Made by a program: the position numbers and the translations under genes. From Siphonodentalium dalli (taxonomy: Eukaryota; Mollusca; Scaphopoda; Gadilida; Siphonodentaliidae), in contig CP136069.1 in NCBI GenBank assembly GCA_032622095.1, positions 156,167,043 through 156,231,042 of the forward strand: 64,000 nucleotides of DNA, read 5' to 3'. The notes beneath the pieces are model-generated. The model worked only from the letters and a program-made list of their open reading frames with translations, was not told the DNA's origin and searched no databases. Below, piece by piece: positions 21,633-32,629 of the stretch (the first letter of the stretch is position 1; each line of letters starts with the position of its first letter).

Positions 21633-22011
21633 GAGTTGTAACCCATAGAAATACAGACATGCAATTTCTTCCACCATTTATGCTTATCATAAACAGGTTC
21701 CCATGGGGTTATTGGGGATGGCATGGCTTTATGGCAAGGTTAACTGCACTCCCTGTCTCAGTCACACATCGATCAAAATTGCTGGAAATTGTTCCCAAGC
21801 TGTCACCATGGAAAGAAAACAAATGGATTGTATATGTTACATATGATTCCAGTATAAAGTATACCCAGGTATTTTATTCATCAACAGAGTTATAACCAAC
21901 ACTTCATCAAAATAAAACTTTCCTAGATCTGTCCCTAGAGACAGTGCAGCAATGATGATAATAGTGTACCCTGATTCCTATATGATTTCTAGTCATGTCT
22001 CCATATAGTGT
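21633..22011. other. Spacer without supported gene
   Basis: A 78-codon open frame at 21659-21895 has no recognisable domain and no splice signals. Left unassigned. Confidence 0.35.
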
Positions 22012-22635
22012 GTCTGTCATTTGCAGAATGAAGTCATCAGAAGGTGAATTTGGTGATGCTATCCTTCACAGCTAGCATCACCAAATTCACCCTCTGTGGA
22101 CCTCAATCTGCTTAGGCATCATCTGCTTGGAAGTATCTATAGTTTCAAACTTTCTATATCCCCTAATATGCAGAAGATAACATGCATAATCAAGGTGAAT
22201 AATGGGTGAACATCACCAACTTTAACCCTTTGAGTGCCAGGGGCCGATCTCATCGGCCTTAAACCTACAAAATAAGTTTGTTAAAGCATATAAGAATAAA
22301 TTATTAAAATTGTAAAAAAACAAAAAAACTAAAAAACAATTGTTAGGCCAATGCATTCTCTTATATATGCGAGGCGACCTATGGTCGACTCGCATATATA
22401 AGAGAATGCATTGGCACAGGGTATATGGGTTGATACAAAAATCGACCTGGCACTCAAAGGGTTAACTGGTGAACTTCAATCTTATCCTAGATCTCCCATA
22501 GCAGGTGATGCCTAAGCAGTATGATGTTCCCAGAGGTTGAATATTGTGATGCTAGCCCGCCATGTGGGATAGCGTCACTAAATTCACACTCTGGGACCTC
22601 ATTCTGCAAATGACAGACACACTATTTTCAGGCTT
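22012..22635 (+). mobile_element. Family D copy 6, interrupted by PB-B
   Basis: TAGTGTGTCTGTCATTTGCA start and GACAGACACACTATTTTCAG end, two end hairpins and the standard middle. A PB-B element sits at its central CAACTT|TTAA|CTGG site. Confidence 0.82.
22226..22461 (+). mobile_element. PB-B element nested in family D
   Basis: TTAA 22222-22225 and 22462-22465; CCCTTTGAGTGCCAGG / CCTGGCACTCAAAGGG. Subterminal GGCCGATCTCATCGGCC palindrome. A single complete module-A hairpin. Uninterrupted D copies read CAACTTCAACTGGGG at this point, confirming the insertion. Confidence 0.9.
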
Positions 22636-22673
22636 GAACTATGAACATATTTTTAATGGAATTAAATACACAA

Positions 22674-22985
22674 TGTCCCCAGAGGGTGAATTTAGTGACG
22701 CTACCCTGCACAGTGGGCTAGCATCCTCATCTTCTCTGAAAAGTATCTTTATTTTTATCAAATCAACAAGTTTTTCAGTTTCTTTAGAAACTTCTTTAGA
22801 AAGTTTTTCTGGTTTAGTTTAGTTTATCTATATCCCCAAATTGGCAGATGACACAAAAAATGCATAATCACGGTGCCCAATGGGTGCACATCACCATCCA
22901 GGAAATTAAATATCTGTCATGGTCTTCCATAGCAGATGAGGCCATGCCATGCTAAATGAGGTCCCCAGAGGATGGGCTTATTAAC
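22674..22985 (-). mobile_element. Family D copy 7 (sub-type)
   Basis: GTCCCCAGAGGGTGAATTTA, half hairpin, CATCTTCTCTGAAAAGTATC, TTTAGAAACTTCTTTAGAAA, ATATCCCCAAATTGGCAGA, ending GAGGTCCCCAGAGGATGG. Same sub-type as 19350 and 60560. Confidence 0.7.
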
Positions 22986-23100
22986 TCTTCCCTATACTGA
23001 TAACATTTTTAACAAATGACCATTAGTTGTTTGTTGGGCTTATTATCTGAACATTTTCTGAGAGATAACTACTCATCAATGAGTATATAGAAAGGATTAA
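22986..23100 (+). mobile_element. PB-C relic with internal deletion
   Basis: TTAACTCTTCCCTATACTGA at left and ATGAGTATATAGAAAGGATT at right before AA. The middle is shortened to TTGTTGGGCTTATTATCTGA. Confidence 0.6.
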
Positions 23101-23282
23101 AAGTGCTACGTACAGGACTGTTTATGGGGCTTGAGAAAAATTTGCCATTGTTGACCCGACCATCTTGGAACAATTCATACATGTATCCAGTAAGTTGTTT
23201 GAGGACACAAGCCATTTGGTCACTTATCAACGTCACATTTAGCTACATTGTCATTGACACATTAATATTTATTCCTTTGCAG

Positions 23283-23391
23283 AAGATGAATTGGCCACAA
23301 CGCTTTCTGTTTAACATAGAATGACCACAGAGAAGAAGACTTCATTGAGAGAAAGGGCATTCGAGCGACTAGGCCTACCACAACGATTTGG
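23283..23391 (+). CDS. Candidate protein-coding (first coding) exon
   Basis: A pyrimidine-rich tract and TTTGCAG (acceptor, ends 23282) precede an exon with ATG at 23321. The reading is MTTEKKTSLRERAFERLG then LPQRF plus two bases (GG), and it meets a consensus donor G|GTAAGT at 23391/23392. That gives 23 codons, phase 2, charged and helix-prone. The bases 23283-23320 would be 5' untranslated. No protein family is recognised and no downstream exon was found in the window. The exon at 49849-50018 ends in the same phase with GG, so the two could be alternative first exons of one gene; this is inference. Confidence 0.5.
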
Positions 23392-23962
23392 GTAAGTTCA
23401 ATTATTAAAGTTTTAGTGTACCTACATGTGAATTCATACCATCTTTGCTACTTTATAAGATGGGTAATTATTTTCGCTGAGAATTTGTGTTCAAATACCC
23501 TGTCATACCCATAGATCCATTCTAATAAAAAAGTTACATGAATACTGAAAAATTTGTCGGCGTATTCTCTAGGATGATATGTCTGTCCGTCTATTTATAC
23601 ATGGGCACATTTTCTGGCCAATTTAAAAAAAAAGATAGTGTATCACTTCCTAGAAAGTTTTATATGGATTCCAGGGTATAAAATAATATACATGTATATG
23701 AAAAATGAAAACACCTGTCCAGAAACGCTTCTATCAGTTAATATTTATTTTATTTATATTTTTCTGGTATAATACATACAAACTTTCGGGGTAGTTTTAC
23801 AGGCTATTGTTAGAGCAGAAACTTCAGGCAGTTCCACGGAAATGTTTGGATTATACCAAGAGGGAGAATTAAAACTTCTAACTTCCACCCTCAATCAATG
23901 AAAATTTCATTTGAACTAATAGACTTCATCACAAATTCCCCTTAGTTTAATCCTTACATGAC
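23392..23962 (+). other. Intron-like AT-rich DNA after candidate exon
   Basis: Starts with GTAAGT; no second exon with credible splice sites seen. Confidence 0.35.
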
Positions 23963-24156
23963 TCCCACAGAGAGTCTTGCATATATAAGAGAATACATTG
24001 GCCTAACAATATTTACCTTGACCTTATAAGCCAGTGAATTCTCTTATACATGTACATGTATATGCGAGACTCCCTATGGGAAACTCTCATATATAAGAGA
24101 ATGCACTGGCACAGGATATTTAATGTTGCACCAGCGCAGCTCCCGTCATGAAAGGG
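23963..24156 (+). mobile_element. PB-D / module-A relic
   Basis: Two degenerate A hairpins (GAGACTCCCTATGGGAAACT variant loop) separated by ATATTTACCTTGACCTTATA, then CAGCTCCCGTCATGAAAGGG. The left terminus is gone. Confidence 0.7.
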
Positions 24157-24293
24157 TTATAGACAAATAATTTATTCAATCTTCAGTTTTTTATTTTATT
24201 CACAAAAAAGCTATTTGTAGTCTTGAAATTGTGTTTTATAAAAATTATGTTGTTTTTGTAATTGTGGCTTGGAAGAGATACATGTATCTTTAA

Positions 24294-24473
24294 CCCTTTG
24301 AGTGCCAGGGGCCGATCTCATCGGCCCTAAACCTACAAAATAAGTCTGTTAAAGAATAAATTATTAAAATTGTAAAAAATTGTAAAAAAAAAAATATATA
24401 TAAGAGAATGCATTGGCACAGGGTATATGGGTTGATACAATAATCGACCTGGCACTCAAAGGGTTAAGCAGTT
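24294..24473 (+). mobile_element. PB-B element, internally deleted
   Basis: TTAA 24290-24293 and 24474-24477; CCCTTTGAGTGCCAGG ... CCTGGCACTCAAAGGG. Only the last half of the A hairpin remains (ATATATAAGAGAATGCATTG). Confidence 0.88.
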
Positions 24474-24534
24474 GAAACAACAACTTGCATGTATTACCAG
24501 TGACAGCAGCTTTTGTTTCAGCTTCAAGCAAATA

Positions 24535-24900
24535 ATGTGCCTGTCATTTGCAGAATGAGGTCCCTGGAGGGTGAATTTAAATCACCAAATTCGCACTCTG
24601 GGGACCTCATTCTGCTTAGGCTTCATATTCTGGGAAGTGTCTATTGTCTCAAATTCCCTTCTGGGAAGTTTCTATATCCCTAATTTGCAGAAGATAAAAC
24701 TCATAATCGAGGTGACTTATGGGTAAACATCACCAACTTCTACTGGGGAACTTCAATCTGATCCTAGGTCTCCCATAGCAGTTGAGGCCTAAAAAGAATG
24801 AGGTTCTCAGAGGGTGAAATTCACCCAGTGAATTTGGTGGTGCTAGCCCTCTGGGGGCCTCATTCTGCAAATGACAGACACACTATTTGCAGGCTTGTTC
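24535..24900 (+). mobile_element. Family D copy 8
   Basis: Ends CAAGCAAATAATGTGCCTGT and CACTATTTGCAGGCTTG; flanks TTCAGCTT / TTCAACTC may be a decayed 8-bp duplication. Both hairpins are shortened. Confidence 0.75.
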
Positions 24901-24934
24901 AACTCATAATTATTATTTAATAGCCCAAAATCTG

Positions 24935-24998
24935 CAGTAATACCCTAAATAAGAATTATGGGCTGTGGTTAAAGAGTCGATTACTTAGAGCATTACTG
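24935..24998. mobile_element. Family C, 64-bp deletion derivative
   Basis: CAGTAATACCCTAAATAAGA then GCTGTGGTTAAAGAGTCGAT ... GCATTACTG. Only the two extreme ends are left. Confidence 0.75.
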
Positions 24999-25137
24999 TA
25001 CATATCATTAGCCCAGAATCTATATACCAGTAACAATTACAGGGAAGAGAGTTTCCCACCTTTTAGGGTCAATCAACCCTCCCATATTTTTAGGAACCAC
25101 TACTGTCTGACATATTGCCCTCTGGACTGATCCCTGT

Positions 25138-25345
25138 ATGCCCTAAATGATCAACTCATTAACCACAGCAGAATTATGGGTAATTTTTCACGATTTAGTC
25201 GGAAATATGGCTTGTTGCCATTCATCGGAAAGCTCTCAGTGAGAGCTTTCTGATGAATGGCAACAAGCCATATTTCCGAATAAATCCTGAAAAATTACCC
25301 ATAATTATGCTGTGGTTAAGGAGTCGTTTATTTAGGGCATTACTG
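25138..25345. mobile_element. Family C copy, nearly full length
   Basis: The left end has lost CAGTAA; the rest is complete, with mirror arms around CTCTCAGTGAGAG. Ends GGGCATTACTG then TA. Confidence 0.85.
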
Positions 25346-25924
25346 TATATGAGGATGCCCCAATAAAGAGTCTATCCTATTGGCAACCTTTAATGGCTCT
25401 CACTATCCTAGGATTATCCCTGTTGACTATTGATTAACAACTTGACCCAACACATCTGATCTGATCATCCTGGTAATTTACTGCAGAGTTGAGAGACTAG
25501 CTTAGGGCTAATATGACAAGCTAGTGTTCCTAAGACTTTCTCAGATTCCAATATGTGGCCTCACAGTCTCCCACCTACCATTTGAACCTATGCCTCTGGC
25601 TGGCACATGGGCATCATGGCAGGCTATTATTCCTCATCCACCAACCAGCCTATAGGAATCACTGAACTAAATGGTTTCCCATAGGCGACAGTGTTAACGT
25701 TTCCGCCAAATTCACAAAAATCCATTCCCCCATTCATTCACCAGTTTAAATTATTTAGATATTATGTACAAATCAAATAAACGCGATGTCATCCTTTAAT
25801 AACGTGTCGCATGTATCAGGTGAAGGTCATTCTTCAGTTACCTTCACCTTTAGCTCCCTGATTCCTAAAGGGCGACTTGGGAGACATCTTTTTCCTAAAA
25901 TGTGCCACTTCTTCCCAAGCCTGA
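25346..25924. other. Spacer
   Basis: No supported gene. A short AAGGTGAAGGTAACTGAAG-like inverted pair occurs at 25816-25856. Otherwise unassigned. Confidence 0.35.
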
Positions 25925-26340
25925 GTTTAGTGTGTCTGTCATTTGCAGAATGAGGTGCCCAGATGTCAGAATTTAGTGATTCTATCCCGCATAGCAGGCT
26001 AGCATCACTAAATTCATCCACTGGGGATCTCATTCTGTTTAGGCCTCATCTTCTCTGGAAAGTTTCTTTATTATCAAATTTCTTTTGAAACTTCTTCATA
26101 TAGATTCTATTTCTTTTTTTAGTTTAGTTTCTCTATATCCCCAAATTGGCAGAAGACACTTTGCACAATCGAGATTCCCCAATGGGTGTACATCACAAAA
26201 ATCACCATTTCAATAATATGAATTGTATGTGACAGGTAGTGGAGCAACCACACATGCTGTGCCTCGTTTTTGCTTTTTATCAGCAATATATTAAACACTA
26301 AGAATAATTTATATAACATCATGCAGTGGTCCCGACGGAG
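25925..26340 (+). mobile_element. Family D copy 9, right end lost
   Basis: TAGTGTGTCTGTCATTTGCA start, one hairpin (GAGGTGCCCAGATGTCAGAA...), CATCTTCTCTGGAAAGTTTC and ATATCCCCAAATTGGCAGAA. The second hairpin is absent; sequence after about 26200 is unassigned. Confidence 0.7.
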
Positions 26341-27397
26341 ACAACATGACAAGACTTGTCATGGATTGTGCAATCTTATCTGGATTCTGGCCCCCAATGC
26401 CAAAATGATGTACATGACTTCATGAACCATGCCATGAAGTCTTCCTTTGTTTTCATTAAACTAATTAACAAAATTGGTCCAAATGAAAGTAGTAGGCCTA
26501 ACTGTCAAGGGAATTCTTATTTTCATCTATTTGATCCATTGCTGATTCCGCACTTGAGAAATCTACTCACAGTTGCAAACCAGAAGTCTGTGACAATTTC
26601 TCCAAAATCCATACGCGCTATTTTTTTAAAATTTCTGATGGATATAGAAAAAAAATATATGACATCATTCACCTGTGCCTAAGGTATAAATAACCACGCA
26701 CACCTGCGGCACGCTGGTGGTTGCTATTAAATTTTATAACATTTTACATTAATTTTGGAAAAATGCTATGATATACCTGTTATACATGGATTTCTCCTTA
26801 AATTGGCCCATCAATTTTAGCCATCTCCCAAACACATTGTAATTACATGTAATACACATAACATGCCTTATATAGATCTAATCTACAATAGCCTGCTTCA
26901 GTTTACTGAGGTTACAGATTATGAAGGACAATGCCCACTAGTGATTGTTGATGTAAATATGAGTGATTGCAATGACCATTGATGTAATACATGTTTATCT
27001 ATACCTATTGTGCTCCATATGCCACATGTATTCAGTGTTGTTACTCATTCACTTAGTTTGTTTCCAAAGTTGAGTTTTCATATTCTTGAAATAAAGTCAG
27101 GACTTATTATTCCTCAGTGAACCAGGTTAGATTTTTTGCTATTCTAAATTTATCTTGTTATTAATTTAAAGAGGTTTGCAATTTAATTCATATCTTAAAA
27201 TGTGCAGGTTTAGTTTGTAATAAATCAATTTTAGTATTGGGCCCATGTTCACTGGATTTTAATTATTATCTTTATCAATCTTTTTATAGTTCCATTACTA
27301 CTATTCTAGCATAATTATTTTTTTGTATTTCCAATTCATGGTCATGCATTTGCACATATTTTGGCAGGTATTCCCACATTTTAGGAAACAGTATATA
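26341..27397. other. Unassigned AT-rich DNA
   Basis: A 108-codon open frame (26356-26682) has no domain, no splice context and ordinary AT-rich composition. It is not called as a gene. No repeat recognised. Confidence 0.35.
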
Positions 27398-27610
27398 CAG
27401 TAATGCCCTAAGTAATCGACTCCTTAACCACAGCAGAATTATGGGTAACTTTTCAGGATTTAGTCGGAAATATGGCTTGTTGCCATTCATCAGAAAGCTC
27501 TGGGGGAGAGCTTTCCGATGAATGGCAACAAGCCATATTTCCGACTAAATCCTGAAAAGTTGCCCATAATTCTGCTGTGGTTAAGGAGTCGATTACTTAG
27601 GGCATTACTA
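27398..27610. mobile_element. Family C copy, full length
   Basis: TA then CAGTAATGCCCTAAGTAATC ... TTAGGGCATTACTA. Arms nearly perfect around CTCTGGGGGAGAG. Confidence 0.88.
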
Positions 27611-28384
27611 CATACTAATTTGTGCATAAACAAGCTTGTTTTCGGGGTATCATTACCGATCCTAAAAAATTCACCTGACCCTAAACTATAATTTTTGTTT
27701 GTTATCGAAATATGATGCCCAGACTATACTAGTATCTAAGGCAATAGCTGCATCAGAATACTACATTACTCCTAGTGACTAATATGATAATTTCATACAT
27801 ATATATTGATTTAAAACTAATGCCTGTGAGCATTGGAGTGCAAACCACACATGTATGAAAGATTTTCCGGCATTTTCTGGCATATATTGAACAACAACTT
27901 TACAAAAAGTTTTCATTGCATACTGTTATTTAAAGCATCACAAGGCATATTCATAATAAGAATATAATACATTGTATTATTTGAATTTTGCCATTGAACT
28001 CACAAATAACAACTAGTATGAAGATATCGCACATCTGTTTTATCACCAAAAATCATGTGTGCTTCTCGGGGTGTCCAAAAGTTTCTAATTTCGGTATTTG
28101 CCAGAATAGTTATGCAAAGTGCTACAACTGATGTATTTTTTTGTGTTTTAATACCAATAAATAAATGTAAGGCCACTTGGGCACCACCATTGCTTGTAAC
28201 TATATCTTATTGAATATATTTGTAGCACAGACACCTAAGTTCATAGTGATTGTCTAATATCTGTATTTTAAAGTTATCCTTGTTTGGTGTTAGAGCTTTT
28301 GTTTACAAACAAGCATTTCAACACAGTATATCCCGTCACTGGAGGATTATTGATAATGAAAATAAGAACAAAGTCTTTCTATTT
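27611..28384. other. Unassigned AT-rich DNA
   Basis: No gene or family repeat recognised. The tail (AAAATAAGAACAAAG) resembles repeat K. Confidence 0.35.
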
Positions 28385-28735
28385 TTATCTCAAATTATCC
28401 GAGTGGCCGTCCATGCATCTGTCAACAATTTGCTTTAGCACATCCAGGCCACATCCCTCATCCTTTCATCACCAAAATTCATATGGATGTTCGGGCTGAC
28501 CTCTAGATGGAGCCATCAATTTTTTTTCCCAATTTTTTTTGAAAAACATGGCCGCCAGCAGCCATCTTGGATTTAAAATCCAAATCCATTGTCATAACCT
28601 GCCGCCCGAATTTATTGTACAAATATTTTTCCCATATTCGTTGAAAAACATACATGTAGTTGCCAGAAGTCATCTTGGATTTTACTCTTTGCATGACTAA
28701 ATACTTCTGCACACCCTACAGCCAGAATTCTTCAT
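28385..28735 (+). repeat. Dispersed repeat L copy 1
   Basis: GGCCACATCCCTCATCC, ATCACCAAAATTCATATGGA, ACATGGCCGCCAGCAGCCAT, CACCCTACAGCC. Matches 42164-42560. Open frames here are translations of the repeat. Confidence 0.65.
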
Positions 28736-29109
28736 CAAACTGATCTCAAACTTGAGCTTGACCTCTGGCATTGCTTAAACATTCATACTTTCCATATTCC
28801 TTATATCTCCATTGACTTTTACAATGTATTACATTATCCCCTTCCAAGTTCAGCTACAGTGTCATTGAAACTTTCATTTCACGGTCTTCTCTGTGGTAAT
28901 GGTTTTACAAGGTTTTTACAACGCCTTCCATATCTTTAAATGAAAGTTTCAACAAAAATCTAAGATTCCAAGTGCTAAACCCGGGCCATTGGAAATCTGA
29001 AACTAGTGAAGATGAATTTCCTCAAAATAAGAGAGAAAATACCCATTTACTGTGTCTAAACAATGGTGTTTGCACTACATCACTCCATGCTACTCACCCA
29101 CTAACTTAA
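28736..29109. other. Spacer
   Basis: Contains an inverted pair TGAAACTTTCATTTCACGG / AAATGAAAGTTTCAACA at 28866-28952. Nothing else recognised. Confidence 0.35.
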
Positions 29110-29615
29110 CCCTTTCATGACAGGCGATATATCAAAGTGAAGAAATGTCAGGCCTTGAACAGAATACCTAATTGCTGTAAATGGATTAGAGGTGTGTAAT
29201 ATATTATGGTTTCGAAAGTATTTAATAGTTTGGCAATGGTTTAAGACACACTCTAAAATAATCGCATTTACATTGTCGCACACTTATATCAAGCACTCAG
29301 CTTATCAACAAAGGTTATCTCTGATTTAAGCCGTTGATGACTTGATACTCATTGGCGAGAAGTTCACTTTTGAATGTTCAGATGATAAGTTCAACAAACG
29401 TTTGTTGATCATCCTGTGCCAATTCATTCTATTATATATGCGAGTCTCCCATAGAGAGATTCGCATATATAAGAGAATGCACTGGATTACATGGGCAAAG
29501 TAAATATTGTTAGGCCAATGCATTCTCTTATATATGCAAGGCTCCCTATGGGAGACTCGCATATATAGGAGAATGCATTGGCACAGGGTTTCAGGAAGCT
29601 CCAGTCATGGAAGGG
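29110..29615 (+). mobile_element. PB-D element carrying an extra segment, 506 bp
   Basis: TTAA 29106-29109 and 29616-29619; CCCTTTCATGACAGGCG / GCTCCAGTCATGGAAGGG. The left part (29127-29405) is a segment found alone at 47212-47520. The right part has two A hairpins with the TCCCATAGAGAGA / CTCCCTATGGGAGA loop variant. Confidence 0.82.
29127..29405 (+). repeat. 280-bp segment shared with 47212-47520
   Basis: ATATCAAAGTGAAGAAATGT, GGTGTGTAATATATTATGGT, GATTTAAGCCGTTGATGACT are shared in order. The 47-kb copy has an extra TGTTGTTACCTCAGTAA. Here it lies within PB-D ends; there it has none. Confidence 0.8.
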
Positions 29616-29619
29616 TTAA

Positions 29620-30130
29620 AATATTATTTAAACAAAAAAATTAAAATAATAATAATGTCTACCTACTCTATTTTTTCAGGATAATCCCAAATACAACCAT
29701 TATTTTTTTTAGTTCTAATATGAAACAATAAAACAGCCGAAAACTTATAGATAGCATAGGGCCCTGTGAATCAATTCGATTCGATGCGATTCAGAATATT
29801 TCATCGGATTCGATTCGAAATCGGCTTCCCTGATTCAAATTTTATCGTATCTTTTCCAAAAGGTGCATTCCCATGTTTTCTATAGCCTATATAGTACAAA
29901 CCACACAGCTCTTGTGCTACGAAACTTTGCGATACTAGAACGATCTCACTTGCAGATAACACTGAATTTTATTTTTTATATTTTATTCTTCCTAACATAA
30001 ATGGTCATGACACTATGATGAGAGTTCTAGATATATTCTGTATCCTATCTTATATAATACAAGGTGATTTAAATTGTCCAATTCGATCAAAATAGACTGA
30101 TTAAATGGATCATTTAATGTAATTTGACGG
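29620..30130. other. Spacer
   Basis: Contains GATTCGATTCGAAATCGG-type simple-sequence words near 29775-29825. No gene. Confidence 0.4.
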
Positions 30131-30134
30131 TTAA

Positions 30135-30398
30135 CTCTTTCCGTGCCAGGCTTATTTTGTAGGTTTATAGTGCCAGGGAATCTTACGTTTTTCATGGGCA
30201 TCAAAATTATTACTTTGAATACTTGGTGATATTTTGAGTTATAACATGCTCCTAAGGACTTATCCAGTTTGTTTTTTAATTCGCTATAGCATGCTTAAGC
30301 ATACCCAAATTATTTTGTTTAGGGCCGATCTCATCGGCCCTGGCACTCTACAGACCGTAAATTAGGGCCGATAAGATCGGCCTCTGGCACTGAAAGAG
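30135..30398 (-). mobile_element. PB-B-type solo element, 264 bp
   Basis: TTAA 30131-30134, ends CTCTTTCCGTGCCAGG / CTGGCACTGAAAGAG, right target ATAA (decayed). Two GGCCGAT..ATCGGCC palindromes lie near the right end, and GCATGCTTAAGCATACC inside. It is the inverted counterpart of 15965-16214 and lacks module A, so it is probably closer to the ancestral element. Confidence 0.82.
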
Positions 30399-30402
30399 AT
30401 AA

Positions 30403-30909
30403 GGCGTGAGAAAAAAGTTTACATAAAAGATTTCCAAATGCAATAAAATTGAGGAGGCTGCTAAATATAGGGTGGGGAGGGGGATGTAAAATGTAGCATT
30501 TTTTTTTTTGGCCTCATAGATAGCAATGAGAGTAGATATGTGTTCACTGCAATGACCTGAGTAATATACATCTCATTTTGTGACAAGTTTATGATCAGTT
30601 AAAAGGCTACAGGGTGTTGTGAAGAATTTTAGGCTTCTTATCTTCTCTATGTTATAACTTGGCTACTCTTTGTTTGAGTTCCTATCTTTATGATGGCATA
30701 GAGCAGTATTAGTAGGTTATCTCTGTGGGTGGCAGTATATCTTAATTTCAGTATAATCTTGTCTCCCCATGATAGATATATTACATTTGGTAGATAATAA
30801 ATGGAAGTTCATAACCTACATACTTACATAACATATGCAGGAGACTGTCCACTTTGTGTGTGTATGTCCTCATGTTGTGTAAGATGTTTGCCATGCTGTC
30901 TGAGTCAAG
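30403..30909. other. Spacer
   Basis: T-rich and GGGTGGGGAGGGGG runs; no gene. Confidence 0.35.
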
Positions 30910-31318
30910 TCTGGAAATAGTGGGTCTCTTATTTGCAAAATGAGGCCCCAGAGGGTGAAATTAGTGACGTTATCTCCGCACAGTGAACTGGCATCACTAA
31001 ATTCACCCTCTGGTGACTTCATTTTGCTTAATTAGTACTCATCTTCTGAGAAATAACTATATTCTCAAATTACCATTGTTTTTAGTTATTTTTTCCCTTC
31101 TGGGAAGTTTCTATATTCCTAATTTGCAGAAGATAAAATTCATAATCGAGGAAACTAATGGGTAAAGACATCACCAACTTCAACTGGGGAACATCAATCT
31201 GATCCTAGGTTTCCCATAGCAGTTGAGTTCTAAGCAGAATGAGGTTCCCAGATCGTGAATTTGGTGATGCTTGCTAGCCTGCCATGCGGGATAGCATCAC
31301 TAAATTCGCCCTCTTTCC
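30910..31318 (+). mobile_element. Family D copy 10
   Basis: CAAGTCTGGAAATAGTGGGT start, both hairpins and the full middle (TGCAGAAGATAAAATTCAT, AACATCAATCTGATCCTAGG). It is cut at its right end by half of a family C copy. Confidence 0.78.
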
Positions 31319-31411
31319 GATGAATGGCAACAAGCCATATTTCCGACTAAATCCTGAAAAATTATCCATAATTCTGCTGTGGTTAAGGAGTCGATTATTT
31401 AGGGCATTACT
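31319..31411 (-). mobile_element. Family C half element
   Basis: CGATGAATGGCAACAAGCCA to GGGCATTACTA then TA: one arm only. Confidence 0.8.
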
Positions 31412-31460
31412 ATACTTCTGAGTGGAGATATTTGCCCAAATAAATAATTCATTGCACAAA

Positions 31461-31561
31461 ATCTCACTGAGAGCTTTCCAATGAATGGCAACAAGCCATA
31501 TTTCCGACTAAAACCCATAAATATGCTGTGGTTAAGGAGTTGATTATTTAGGGCATTACTG
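31461..31561 (-). mobile_element. Second family C half element
   Basis: CTCACTGAGAGCTTTCCAAT to GGGCATTACTG then TA, with a 12-base deletion around CTGAAAAGTTAC. Two half elements in the same orientation 50 bp apart. Confidence 0.8.
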
Positions 31562-31745
31562 TATGCACTGTTGAATAGAGACATTTGACAAAGTGAATAA
31601 TTCACAACCCAATGTAACCACAAAATTCTGGGAAAACAATTACCATGCAGTCCAAACAAGTTTCCCAATTTCATGGTAGATATTGGGGGCCCTCTGATCC
31701 TTAATGTCTCCAAGTTTTATGTTTTAGATCATTAAATTTTCAACT
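31562..31745. other. Short spacer
   Basis: Nothing recognised. Confidence 0.4.
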
Positions 31746-31749
31746 TTAA

Positions 31750-32121
31750 GAGGGAGGTAAAGTGGAAACATTTGAATGGAGAATTCAGTGTTAATTTTTG
31801 AGAAAAGATTGATCAAACCTTACAAAGCGCAGGTGACCATGTCATACCTTTTTGGAAAGTATGAAGACTTATCTAGTGACAATGCGAAGCGGAATTTTGA
31901 TTTTCATCCCAGGTTGGATATTATTGGATATTATTGGACATCATTAAAAAGTAGGTCACAATTGTTTATCATTGTTTATCATATTTCCATCAAATGTCAC
32001 AAAACAAAACATAAAATGAAAAATCTGCTTTGCGTTGTCACTAGATATATGCCTAAATATTCCAACAATACATGAAGTATTATTCTATGGTTTGAAAATT
32101 TAAATGTTCTTTACCTCCCTC
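31750..32121. mobile_element. TTAA-flanked foldback element, 372 bp
   Basis: TTAA at 31746-31749 and 32122-32125; ends GAGGGAGGTAAAG / CTTTACCTCCCTC. Inner inverted blocks (TCTAGTGACAATGCGAAGC and GCTTTGCGTTGTCACTAGA) show it is a long foldback. The 99-codon frame inside is not protein-like. It is the only copy in the window. The TTAA target suggests piggyBac or Kolobok. Confidence 0.82.
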
Positions 32122-32299
32122 TTAAACATTTGGGGTCACCATTTGTGGAGTGGCAGATACCCTCTCCACCAATTCTGTTCTCTGCCCCATATATACGATC
32201 CCAAAATCTTGTCACACCCAAGATAAACACACGATTTTCAATCCCCCAAGAATGGAGGATAGAAATAAATATATGTAATGACACTGTCTTACTCATGCA

Positions 32300-32625
32300 A
32301 TGTTTATATTATGGGGACTGTACACTAAATTCGGCCATTTATGGGGCCATCTCCAGGGACTCCGGAGAAGGGGGGGCATGTCCCCCTTGCCCTGGCCCAG
32401 GGGAGACCAGCAGGCACCCAAAAAGTGCCCTCCTGACTGGTTTGCCCCCCTTGCCATCTGTTGCTTCCGGCTTCCCCGACCATCTCCTTTTATACTCAAA
32501 AGAATATATGCAACAAATGAATGAATTTGACCCATGGATTAGTGGAAAATACACCCATGTGCTCCATGAACAATCATCAAACAAAATTGTAATTATAATG
32601 AAAATGAGTTTATGACCGAGTATAT
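32300..32625 (+). repeat. Repeat N copy 2 with a GC-rich insert
   Basis: ACACTAAATTCGGCCATTTA and AATATATGCAACAAATGAAT match 20894-21070. Between them lies a G+C-rich block (32354-32490, GGCATGTCCCCCTTGCC...) missing from the other copy. The 161-codon frame across it is not a recognisable protein. Confidence 0.6.
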
Positions 32626-32629
32626 ACAT

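Noticed and set aside
26356-26682. 108-codon frame in apparently unique DNA
   Set aside because: No start context, splice sites or domain; amino-acid composition follows the AT-rich background.
32130-32615. 161-codon open frame, longest in the window
   Set aside because: It runs across repeat N and a GC-rich insert, has no domain, and overlapping frames on both strands are equally open; GC-rich DNA simply lacks stops.
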